A stretch of 12,208 nt of DNA from Halomonas halophila (lineage in GTDB: Bacteria > Pseudomonadota > Gammaproteobacteria > Pseudomonadales > Halomonadaceae). Location of the stretch: assembly GCA_002433675.1 (NCBI GenBank), contig DJIP01000119.1, positions 1 through 12,208 of the forward strand, written 5' to 3'. Position numbers and translations under genes: made by a program. Shown here in pieces: positions 1 to 6,331 of the stretch (position 1 is the stretch's first letter; each line of letters opens with the position of its first letter). The notes under the pieces are model-generated. The model made no database searches. It saw only the letters and a list, made by a program, of their open reading frames with translations, and was not told the DNA's origin.

Positions 1-1481
1 ACAGAGCCTCCAGCGGGGCTTCCATCACCCTGTCCTACGCCGACGCCATGGCGCTGAGTGCGCGCCTGGCCAGTGCCCTGGTCGCACTCGGCGTCAGGCC
101 GGGGGATCGCGTCGCCGCCCAGGTCGACAAGTCCCCGCAAGCCTTGCTGCTGTACCTGGCGGCGCTGCGTCAGGGCGCCATCTATCTGCCGCTCAATACC
201 GCCTATACCGCCACCGAGATCGCCTATTTTCTAAGCGATGCCGCGCCGGTGCTCTTCGTCGCCTCCAGCGAGTGTATGGCGGCGAACGAGGAGGCGCTGA
301 ACCGCCATACGAGCATCCAGCGGCTCACCCTGGAGGCGGATGGCTCGGGTAGCCTGATGGCCCTGGCGTCGGAGCAGACCGACCGTCACCGGATCCAGCC
401 TCGCCGTGGCGACGACGTGGCCCTGATTCTCTATACCTCCGGCACCACCGGCAGCCCCAAGGGGGCGATGCTCACCCACGCCAATCTGGCGAGCAATGCC
501 AGGGCGCTGACCCGGCTCTGGGAATTCACCTCAAGCGACGTGCTGCTCCACGCCCTGCCACTGTTTCATGCCCACGGCCTGGTTATCGCCACCCACTGCG
601 TGCTGCTGTCCGGCGGTCGCATGCTCCTGCTACCGCGCTTCGACGCCGATACCGTCGTGCAACTGCTGCCTGAGGCCACGGTAATGATGGGCGTCCCAAC
701 CTTCTACAGCCGGTTGCTGGAACACCCCGACCTCGGCGCCGCGACCGCCTCGGGGATGCGTCTTTTCATCTCGGGCTCCGCGCCCCTGAGCGAGGCCACC
801 GCCAGACGCTTTTACGCCTTGACCGGTCACACCATCCTCGAGCGTTACGGCATGACCGAGGCCACCATCATCAGCTCCAATCCGGTGCGTGGCGAACGTC
901 GCCTCGGCTCGGTGGGGCTGCCCGTCGAGGGCGTCAGCCTCAGGATCGTCGATGACCACGGCACCCCGCTTGCCCGGGGTGACGTCGGACACCTCCAGAT
1001 CACCGGCCCCGCCGTGATGAAAGGCTACTGGCGACAGCCACAGAAGACCCGCCAGGAGTTCACCACCGACGGCTGGTTTCGCACCGGCGACAACGGCCGC
1101 ATCAATGAGGATGGCTACCTGACCATCGTCGGTCGCAGCAAGGACGTGATCATCAGCGGGGGCTACAACGTCTACCCGGGCGAGGTCGAAGCGCTGCTCG
1201 ACGCCCTGGAGGGCATCGGCGAATCCGCGGTGATCGGGCTGCCCCACCCCGACTTCGGCGAGGCGGTGACCGCGGTGGTGGTGGCCGCCGCCAGTGCCAC
1301 CCCGGACGAAGCGGCCATTCGCCGCCATCTGCGCGATGTGCTGGCCGCCTACAAGGTACCCAAGCGGGTGCTGGTGGCCGACGACCTGCCACGCAACACC
1401 ATGGGTAAGGTGGTCAAGGCCGAACTCAGGGATATCCATCGAACCCTCTACCTTGGCCCCTCGGCCGAAGGTGCCCAATGA
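1..1481 (+). CDS. matB: Malonyl-CoA synthetase (MatB-type AMP-forming acyl-CoA ligase), 5'-truncated
   Basis: This adenylating enzyme joins malonate and CoA using ATP to give malonyl-CoA in the cytoplasm. The frame is already open from base 3 and encodes ligase-like residues (ITLSYADAMALSARLA) before the first ATG at 48, so the true start lies left of the window; roughly 25-40 residues appear to be missing. Counting from the ATG at 48, the P-loop YTSGTTGSPKG is at 129-139, ERYGMTE at 265-271, the adenylate-binding TGD at 346-348, and the C-terminal catalytic lysine in PRNTMGKVVK at 454. Several stretches match MatB better than general acyl-CoA ligases: YLPLNTAYT, HALPLFHAHGL, GVPTFYSRLLE, LFISGSAPL, ESAVIGLPHPDFGEAVTAVV. 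The stop overlaps the start of the TRAP small permease (ATGA at 1478-1481), so the two are translationally coupled. A methylmalonate or other short dicarboxylate substrate cannot be excluded. Confidence 0.9.
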   Translation, partial: RASSGASITLSYADAMALSARLASALVALGVRPGDRVAAQVDKSPQALLLYLAALRQGAIYLPLNTAYTATEIAYFLSDAAPVLFVASSECMAANEEALNRHTSIQRLTLEADGSGSLMALASEQTDRHRIQPRRGDDVALILYTSGTTGSPKGAMLTHANLASNARALTRLWEFTSSDVLLHALPLFHAHGLVIATHCVLLSGGRMLLLPRFDADTVVQLLPEATVMMGVPTFYSRLLEHPDLGAATASGMRLFISGSAPLSEATARRFYALTGHTILERYGMTEATIISSNPVRGERRLGSVGLPVEGVSLRIVDDHGTPLARGDVGHLQITGPAVMKGYWRQPQKTRQEFTTDGWFRTGDNGRINEDGYLTIVGRSKDVIISGGYNVYPGEVEALLDALEGIGESAVIGLPHPDFGEAVTAVVVAAASATPDEAAIRRHLRDVLAAYKVPKRVLVADDLPRNTMGKVVKAELRDIHRTLYLGPSAEGAQ

Positions 1482-1996
1482 AACCCTTGCTGCTGCTGTG
1501 CCGCACACTGGGCGATATTGGCTTTTTCGCCGCCCTGCTGATCATGGCGTTCCTGGTCGCCTCGATCATCTGGGAGGTCATCAGTCGTTACCTGCTGGGG
1601 ACGCCCACCGTCTGGGTCACCGAGGTATCGGGCTATCTGGTCTCCGGCATCCTGTTCATGGCCATCGCTCGGGTCTACCGAGAAGGCGGCCACGCCCGCA
1701 TGTCGCTGCTGGAGGGGCGGCTGTCGTTCGCCGCCCAGAATCGTCTGGGGCTGGTCGTCGACGGCTGCACCCTGGTATTCGCGGCTTTCGCCTTCTGGGC
1801 CACCCTGGAACTTGCCTTGTTGTCCTATCAGCTCGATTGGCGCTCCTCGACCACCCTGGCGGTGCCGCTGTACCTGCCCCAGTCGCTGATGCCGGCGGGC
1901 TCCGCGATCTTCGTGCTGGAACTGATCGCCCAGATCTACCAGAAGCTGGCGCACTTCAAGGCGCCCGCCACCGACGAGGACGGACCCACGCCATGA
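1478..1996 (+). CDS. TRAP transporter small permease (DctQ family), probable malonate system (MatQ-like)
   Basis: This is the small membrane subunit of a tripartite ATP-independent periplasmic transporter, which pairs with the large permease in the inner membrane. The 172-residue product is a normal DctQ length. It shows four hydrophobic segments at about 15-37, 48-66, 90-112 and 131-154. The family pattern of an E-x-x-x-R-Y motif after the first segment (EVISRYLLGTPTVWVTE, 33-49) and a polar REGGHARM loop near 68-75 are visible. The start ATG at 1478 overlaps the matB stop. The stop TGA at 1994-1996 overlaps the next ATG at 1993. This tight packing between a MatB gene and the large permease supports a malonate role, as in the MatPQM TRAP system of Sinorhizobium meliloti. 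Substrate is inferred from context only. Confidence 0.93.
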   Translation: MKPLLLLCRTLGDIGFFAALLIMAFLVASIIWEVISRYLLGTPTVWVTEVSGYLVSGILFMAIARVYREGGHARMSLLEGRLSFAAQNRLGLVVDGCTLVFAAFAFWATLELALLSYQLDWRSSTTLAVPLYLPQSLMPAGSAIFVLELIAQIYQKLAHFKAPATDEDGPTP

Positions 1997-3264
1997 TGAT
2001 TTTCAGCGTCGCCCTGAGCCTCGCCGTCCTGTTGATCCTCGGCGTCCCCGTGGCCTTCGCCCTGGGGCTCGCGGCCCTGGTGGGCATCATCTATCAGGGT
2101 GGCCTGGCCGCCAGCCTGGCCATGTCCGACATCATCTGGGGCACCACCTCGGAGTTCGTGCTGGTGGCCATACCGCTGTTCGTGCTGATGAGCGAGATCG
2201 TCAACGTCTCCGGCGTAGGCCGCGATCTGTTCGAAAGCGTCGACAAGTGGCTGGGACGCCTGCCCGGCGGCATCGCCATCAGCGCCATCGTCGCCGGCGC
2301 AATCTTCGGTGCGGTCAGCGGCACCGCCGTCGGCGTCGCGGCGGTGATCGGCAGCGTCGCCATCCCGGAGATGCTCAAGCGCCACTACAGTCCCGAGATG
2401 GCCACCGGCACCGTCGCCGCCAGTTCGGGGCTCGGCATGATCATTCCGCCGAGCCTGCCACTGATCATGTACGGCGTGGTCACCGAAACCTCGATCGCCG
2501 AGCTGTTTACCCGCGCCATCGTGCCCGGGCTGGTGATCACCGTACTGTTCGCCACCTACGTCTGTATCGTCCAGGGACTGTCAGGCAGACGATCGCCGAC
2601 GATCCGCCTTGTCGCCGAGCTCGGCTGGATCAGGTCGCTGCTCCAGGCTGGCCCGGTCATCGCCCTGATCGTGGTGGTCATCGGCAGCATCTATCACGGT
2701 ATCGCCACCCCCACCGAAGCCGCCGCCATCGGCGTCGGCGGCGCACTGATCATCGCCCTCGGGCGCAGGGGCCTGACGCGAAAGAGCCTGACCACGGCGC
2801 TGCTCAAGGCCACCCGCACCAGTTGCATGCTGCTCGCCATCCTGGCCTCGGCGATGCTGTTCAGCTATGCCCTCAGCAACGCCCAGCTACCCCAGCAGCT
2901 TGCCAGAGTGGTGGTCGAGGCCGAACTCGGCGCCTGGACCTTCTTCCTGCTGGTCATGCTGATGCTGTTCGTTCTCGGCACCCTGCTCGATGCCATCTCG
3001 CTGGTCATCATCGCCGTGCCCATCGTCTTTCCTGCGATCCTCGCCTACGGCTTCGATCCCGTCTGGTTTGGCGTGGTGGTGATGGTCAACATGTGCTTCG
3101 CGGTGATCACGCCCCCCATCGGCCTGTGCCTGTATGTGGTCAGGGACTGTGTCGAGGGCATCCGGATCAGCCAGGTGGTGCGTGGCGCCCTGCCGTTCAT
3201 CGCCCTCTACGTCGTATCCATCGTGATCCTGTGCATCTTTCCCGAACTGGTCACCGGTCGCTGA
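1993..3264 (+). CDS. TRAP transporter large permease (DctM family), probable malonate system (MatM-like)
   Basis: This is the transport-conducting large subunit of a sodium-driven TRAP transporter in the inner membrane. The 423-residue product matches the usual DctM length of about 425 and is hydrophobic throughout. Typical DctM stretches are visible: LVAIPLFVLMSEI, GAIFGAVSGTAVGVAAVIGS, IPEMLKRHYSPEMA, ASSGLGMIIPPSLPLIMYG, GIATPTEAAAIGVG, LLDAISLVIIAVPIVFP and the C-terminal ITPPIGLCLYVV. The reading frame is open much further upstream (from 1294), but the ATG at 1993 gives the standard DctM N-terminus (MMIFSVALSLAVLLILGVPV) and overlaps the small permease stop, so that start is chosen; the ATG at 1996 is a possible alternative. 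It is co-transcribed with matB and the small permease. Confidence 0.97.
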   Translation: MMIFSVALSLAVLLILGVPVAFALGLAALVGIIYQGGLAASLAMSDIIWGTTSEFVLVAIPLFVLMSEIVNVSGVGRDLFESVDKWLGRLPGGIAISAIVAGAIFGAVSGTAVGVAAVIGSVAIPEMLKRHYSPEMATGTVAASSGLGMIIPPSLPLIMYGVVTETSIAELFTRAIVPGLVITVLFATYVCIVQGLSGRRSPTIRLVAELGWIRSLLQAGPVIALIVVVIGSIYHGIATPTEAAAIGVGGALIIALGRRGLTRKSLTTALLKATRTSCMLLAILASAMLFSYALSNAQLPQQLARVVVEAELGAWTFFLLVMLMLFVLGTLLDAISLVIIAVPIVFPAILAYGFDPVWFGVVVMVNMCFAVITPPIGLCLYVVRDCVEGIRISQVVRGALPFIALYVVSIVILCIFPELVTGR

Positions 3265-3339
3265 CCCAGTGATGTCCCGCCCCTTGCGACCGAGCTTACG
3301 TCCGGCTCTCCGCCAGACCTCCAACCAGAGGACAACAAG

Positions 3340-4374
3340 ATGAACTACTCCCTCTCCCGCCGTCGCTTCATTGCATCCGCGTCCCCCGTCCTGTCCCCCA
3401 TCATGGCCATCGCCCTGACGACGACCCTGGTCACCACGACGACAACCCAGGCGGCGGAAACCCTGCGTCTGGGCCACTATTTTCCCGCCGAAGACTTCCG
3501 TGGTCGTACCACCCAGTACCTGGCCGACCAGCTCGACCCGTCGCTGCTCGAGATCGACGTTTTCCCCTCGGAATCCCTGGTCAAGGGACGTGACGGCCTG
3601 ATGGGTACGGCACGCGGCACCGTGGATCTGTACAGCCTGTTCGGCGGCTACGTGGTGGGCACCGTAGGCATGATGAAGATCTTCACCGTGCCCTTTCCTC
3701 CCGACTCCCTGGATGACGCCGACGTGCTGGCCTTCGCCAACGACCCGCGTGTGCTCGAACCGCTGGGCGAAGCCTTCGCCGCCTCCCAGGTCAAGCTGCT
3801 GGGATTCATCAATTCGTCCGGGCAGACCACGCTGTTCCTGGCCGAGCCGATCACCGGTCTGGACGCACTCGAAGGTCGCAAGATCCGCGGCGTGGGCGGC
3901 TACACCGACCCGGCGCTGGAAGACCTTGGCGCCACCGTGGTGTTCATGAGCGCCGCCGAGCAGTTTCTGCAGCTGCAGACCGGCGGCGTCGATGGCGTGA
4001 TCACCACCGATTCCTCCTACGTCAATCTCGGGCTGTCCGAGGTCGCCCCGGTGGTGCTTGCAAGCTCGATGGTACGCACGCCCTATCCACTCATCATGAA
4101 CCTGCGCAAATACAATGGACTGAGCCAGGAGGCGCGCGACGAGCTGCATCGGGCGGTCGACGCCACCATCGAATGGTCGAGCGCCAACTTCACCGAGGAG
4201 TCCGCACGCCTTCACCAGGCGGTCGATGAACAGGCCGAGACGGTGTACACCTTCAGCGAGGAGGATCTGACGCTTGCCAACAGCCTTCGCGACAAGTACC
4301 TGTCGGCGTATATCGAGGAATTCGGCGAGTCCGCCGATGCGCTGGTCGAGGTCTACCGCAGCTATCTCCAGTAA
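3340..4374 (+). CDS. TRAP substrate-binding protein (DctP/TAXI-like periplasmic fold) with twin-arginine signal, MatP-like
   Basis: This is the periplasmic binding protein that captures a carboxylate and delivers it to the TRAP permease. The N-terminus LSRRRFIASAS (5-15) fits the twin-arginine consensus S-R-R-x-F. It is followed by a hydrophobic core and a Thr-rich stretch, with a likely cleavage site after TQA near residue 39. The mature part shows TRAP SBP features: LRLGHYFPAEDF at its start, GRKIRGVGGY (the conserved Arg expected to bind the substrate carboxylate), and LQTGGVDGVITT. The length of 344 residues is normal. AGAGGA at 3327-3332 gives a good ribosome site seven bases before the ATG. 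It lies 75 bp after the large permease, a gap with no clear terminator or promoter. Malonate as ligand is inferred from the adjacent MatB gene. Confidence 0.93.
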   Translation: MNYSLSRRRFIASASPVLSPIMAIALTTTLVTTTTTQAAETLRLGHYFPAEDFRGRTTQYLADQLDPSLLEIDVFPSESLVKGRDGLMGTARGTVDLYSLFGGYVVGTVGMMKIFTVPFPPDSLDDADVLAFANDPRVLEPLGEAFAASQVKLLGFINSSGQTTLFLAEPITGLDALEGRKIRGVGGYTDPALEDLGATVVFMSAAEQFLQLQTGGVDGVITTDSSYVNLGLSEVAPVVLASSMVRTPYPLIMNLRKYNGLSQEARDELHRAVDATIEWSSANFTEESARLHQAVDEQAETVYTFSEEDLTLANSLRDKYLSAYIEEFGESADALVEVYRSYLQ

Positions 4375-4382
4375 TTTCGACC

Positions 4383-4415
4383 GCGGCATCCGGCAAGTCG
4401 ATGTCAGGATGCCGC
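4383..4415 (+). repeat. 9-bp perfect inverted repeat between the binding-protein gene and the GntR gene
   Basis: GCGGCATCC (4383-4391) and GGATGCCGC (4407-4415) are perfect reverse complements separated by 15 bases, beginning nine bases after the binding-protein stop. No T-tract follows, so it is not a standard intrinsic terminator. It could be a 3'-end stabilising or attenuating hairpin that gives the transporter mRNA more weight than the regulator, or an operator for the downstream GntR protein. Neither role is proven. Confidence 0.5.
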
Positions 4416-4449
4416 CCTCCTTCAACGTGCCTACTGCGGGGACCGCCCG

Positions 4450-5109
4450 ATGGCATCGCCCACCAGGACCACCGAGCACATTCGCCAGCAGCTGGAAGAT
4501 CGCATCCTGCGGGGCAACTATCCGCCGGGGCACCGGCTGAACGAGCGGGATCTGGCCGCCGAGTTCGAGGTCTCCCGCACCCCCATCCGCGAGGTCATTC
4601 GCATGCTGAGCTCGGAGGGCCTGGTCGAGCACCGGGCCAACCAGGGCGCCTTCGTCCGGCGCAATTCGCTCAAGGACATTCTCGACATGTTCGAGATGCT
4701 GGCGCTGCTGGAGTCCTCCGCTGCCCGGCTAGCGGCGCGCCAGAGTACCGCCGATGACATTCCCCCATTGCTGCAGGCGGCCCGGGAGACCATCGACACC
4801 GCGGCAATCACCGCCGAACGCTACACCAGCGCCAACAGGGCCTTCCACGAAGCGATCTATCGCCTGGCCGCCAATGAGGCCCTAGCCGGCCAGATCACCG
4901 ACATCCGACGCAAGATCGAGCCCTATCGCGGGCATATCCACCGCATCGCCGGCATGCGCAGCATGTCGGCCAACGAGCATCTCGAGATCGTCTCGGCCAT
5001 CGCCGACAAGCGTGAAGGTGCCGCGGCGGATGTGATGTTTCACCACCTGGACATGCAGCGAGCGGAGTTTTCCGGGTTCGTGTTCTCGCTGACCAAGGCA
5101 CTGGCGTAG
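4450..5109 (+). CDS. GntR-family transcriptional regulator, FCD (FadR/VanR) subfamily, probable regulator of the malonate cassette
   Basis: This is a DNA-binding repressor or activator that senses a small carboxylate. The N-terminal winged helix-turn-helix spans about 8-72, with GntR hallmarks PPGHRLNERDLAAEFEVSRT, PIREVIRMLSSEGLVE and NQGAFVRR. The C-terminal all-helical FCD domain spans about 78-205. Likely metal or ligand residues are N129 with H133 (NRAFHEAIY), H177 (NEHLEI) and H198 or H199 (MFHHL); the first position is often Asp in this family and is Asn here. GGGGA at 4438-4442 is spaced seven bases before the ATG at 4450. It follows the TRAP genes on the same strand, matching the MatR arrangement of malonate operons. 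The target operator probably lies upstream of the window near the operon start, so regulation could not be checked. Confidence 0.9.
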   Translation: MASPTRTTEHIRQQLEDRILRGNYPPGHRLNERDLAAEFEVSRTPIREVIRMLSSEGLVEHRANQGAFVRRNSLKDILDMFEMLALLESSAARLAARQSTADDIPPLLQAARETIDTAAITAERYTSANRAFHEAIYRLAANEALAGQITDIRRKIEPYRGHIHRIAGMRSMSANEHLEIVSAIADKREGAAADVMFHHLDMQRAEFSGFVFSLTKALA

Positions 5110-5156
5110 TCCGAGCCATGGCGGCGATGAGCGGTCTTGCCGGATACCACAGACGA

Positions 5157-5189
5157 CAACGCCCCCGCGGCCAGGCCGCGGGGGCGTTG
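5157..5189. terminator. Strong GC-rich hairpin between convergent gntR and suhB, probable bidirectional terminator
   Basis: The arms 5157-5172 (CAACGCCCCCGCGGCC) and 5174-5189 are perfect reverse complements of 16 bases around a single A; the real loop would be about five bases. It sits 47 bp after the gntR stop and 48 bp after the suhB stop on the opposite strand, the expected place for a shared terminator. Neither side has a good T-tract, so efficiency is uncertain. Confidence 0.75.
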
Positions 5190-5212
5190 CTGTGACAGCG
5201 TCACGATCACCG

Positions 5213-5228
5213 GCTCGCTCGAGCGAGC
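5213..5228. repeat. 16-bp perfect palindrome near the 3' end of suhB
   Basis: GCTCGCTC (5213-5220) is followed immediately by its reverse complement GAGCGAGC (5221-5228), nine bases after the suhB stop codon in the suhB reading direction. It could act as an additional hairpin in the suhB mRNA tail or as a protein site. No function is evident. Confidence 0.5.
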
Positions 5229-5237
5229 GCTACCGAA

Positions 5238-6062
5238 TCAGTCCTCTTCGGGCTGACTGGGCGCCGTGTGGACGTGGGGTGCGAGCTGTTTGATCAGCGC
5301 CTTGAACAGGCGCGGGTTGGCGGCCATCAGGGCGCCTTCGATGCGCACCGAGGGCTGGCCATCCGGGGTACCGATCAGGGCACCGGACTCCTTGAGCAGC
5401 AGCGAACCGATGTCCAGGTCCTGCTCCTCGACCCCCAGCACGAAGGCGGCGTCGGCACGACCGGCGGCCAGACGAGCCATGTCGAGCAGGCCACAGGCGC
5501 TGGACTGAAGCTGTTCGGCCTGGGGGCCGAGCTGCTGCACCAGGGTCAGGTAGGTCGGCAGAAAGCGCGAGCGCAGGTAGGTGTCGGGAAGCCCCAGCGA
5601 CAGGCGGGCGCCAGCGGCGCTCTTGATCTTGGACACACGCAGACGCTTGCCGTTGAGCTGGGCGCCACGGCCACGGCTTGCCAGGTATTCGTCATCGCTG
5701 AAGGGGCAGATCACCACCGCGTGCTCCGCACGGCCCTTGATCAGACATACCACGGACAGGGCGAACTCAGGGGACGCCACACTCAGGTTCGAGTAACCGT
5801 GGAAGGGTTCGATGCGCCACAGGATATCCGCGCCTTCGCCTTCACCGGCACGGTGGGGCGTGTAGCGACCGACGACCCCGTGCTGGGGATAACCGCGGGT
5901 CAGCTGGCGGGTAATCAGGGATTCGGCGTTGCGAGCGGTGTCCTCGAGCAGACGGTCGAGGTTGTGCTCGTCGTGGGCATTCTCGATTCGTTCGCGAATG
6001 CGCAGAAACTGTTCGCCGGCGCTGCGGGCAGCGCGCAGGGCGTACTGGACCATCGGATGCAT
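5238..6062 (-). CDS. suhB: SuhB family protein (inositol monophosphatase fold) with degenerate active site
   Basis: In E. coli, SuhB is an inositol monophosphatase that also joins the NusA/NusB/NusG complex for rRNA transcription antitermination. The start at 6062 is chosen because it gives MHPMVQYALRAARSAGE, matching the E. coli N-terminus MHPM, and AAGG lies upstream; the frame stays open to an ATG at 6161. The product is 274 residues, normal for SuhB. Family stretches remain (GYPQH at 57-61, SRGRGAQLNGKRLRVS at 129-144, DMARLAAGRADAAF). The catalytic motifs do not: the IDPLDGTTN motif reads IEPFHGYSN at 84-92, so the two metal-binding Asp are E85 and H88. The GEE/EE motif reads GRYT (65-68), and the TNVD motif Asp aligns with A43. 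Only the late Asp (D215) remains. Position next to trmJ argues it is the true suhB orthologue. Phosphatase activity is unlikely; the antitermination role is plausible. Confidence 0.88.
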   Translation of the reverse strand: MHPMVQYALRAARSAGEQFLRIRERIENAHDEHNLDRLLEDTARNAESLITRQLTRGYPQHGVVGRYTPHRAGEGEGADILWRIEPFHGYSNLSVASPEFALSVVCLIKGRAEHAVVICPFSDDEYLASRGRGAQLNGKRLRVSKIKSAAGARLSLGLPDTYLRSRFLPTYLTLVQQLGPQAEQLQSSACGLLDMARLAAGRADAAFVLGVEEQDLDIGSLLLKESGALIGTPDGQPSVRIEGALMAANPRLFKALIKQLAPHVHTAPSQPEED

Positions 6063-6127
6063 GATCGGGCCTTGGGAGTCGGTGGTGTTAAAGAACGGAG
6101 TCGACGTGGGTAACTGACTCGGCGCGA

Positions 6128-6156
6128 ATCCTAGCAGACCATGGGCATGAATGCCA
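6128..6156 (-). promoter_or_regulatory. Candidate suhB promoter with extended -10
   Basis: On the minus strand TGC followed by TAGGAT (6136-6128) forms an extended -10 element. A weak TGGCAT -35 (6156-6151) lies 17 bases upstream. The predicted start falls about 60 bases before the suhB ATG. This was found by eye only; the -35 is poor. Confidence 0.35.
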
Positions 6157-6185
6157 CGCACTTCGCCCCAGCGCGCATCTACCCA

Positions 6186-6203
6186 TGCTAGACTGGCGCC
6201 CCT
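6186..6203 (+). promoter_or_regulatory. Candidate trmJ promoter, -10 TAGACT with TGC extension
   Basis: TGC followed by TAGACT at 6189-6194 forms an extended -10 pointing toward trmJ, about 135 bases before its ATG. No convincing -35 is seen. The surrounding sequence GCTAGACTGGCGCCCCT (6187-6203) recurs with two mismatches just before iscS (8988-9004), which supports it being a real promoter element. Confidence 0.4.
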
Positions 6204-6237
6204 GGCGCTGCACCGGCCGGTCCGCCATCAGCGCCAT

Positions 6238-6309
6238 TGCATCAGTTGCTGAAGACGTCACTGCATCAGTCACTGAACAGACCACTGCACCAACCACCGC
6301 ATCAACCCG
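6238..6309 (+). repeat. Degenerate 12-base periodic repeat upstream of trmJ (about six units)
   Basis: Units start every 12 bases at 6238, 6250, 6262, 6274, 6286 and 6298. TGCATCAGT at 6238 recurs at 6262, TGCACCAAC at 6286 and CGCATCAAC at 6298, alternating with TGAAGACGTCAC- and TGAACAGACCAC-type units. The array lies in the trmJ leader between the candidate promoter and the ribosome site. It is in frame with trmJ and free of stops, but trmJ homology begins only at 6332. Confidence 0.55.
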
Positions 6310-6331
6310 CCGCGTCGCTACAGGATCTTCC

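Noticed and set aside
630..1508. Minus-strand open frame of 292 codons opposite matB
   Set aside because: Shadow frame; matB on the plus strand has full ligase motifs.
2247..3272. Plus-strand open frame of 341 codons overlapping the large permease
   Set aside because: It is extremely Arg/His-rich, a frame-shifted shadow of the DctM gene.
2887..4632. Long minus-strand open frame of 581 codons
   Set aside because: It runs antisense through the TRAP permease, binding protein and regulator, is full of His/Gln/Gly/Asp in composition typical of a GC-rich shadow frame, and resembles no family. The plus-strand genes are clear.
6063..6161. Longer SuhB start at 6161
   Set aside because: The extra 33 residues do not resemble SuhB, and the MHPM start at 6062 matches the E. 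coli N-terminus and has AAGG upstream.
6185..6331. Longer TrmJ start at 6185
   Set aside because: The 49 extra residues are low-complexity repeat, and the start would overlap the predicted -10 box. Homology and AGGA support 6332.
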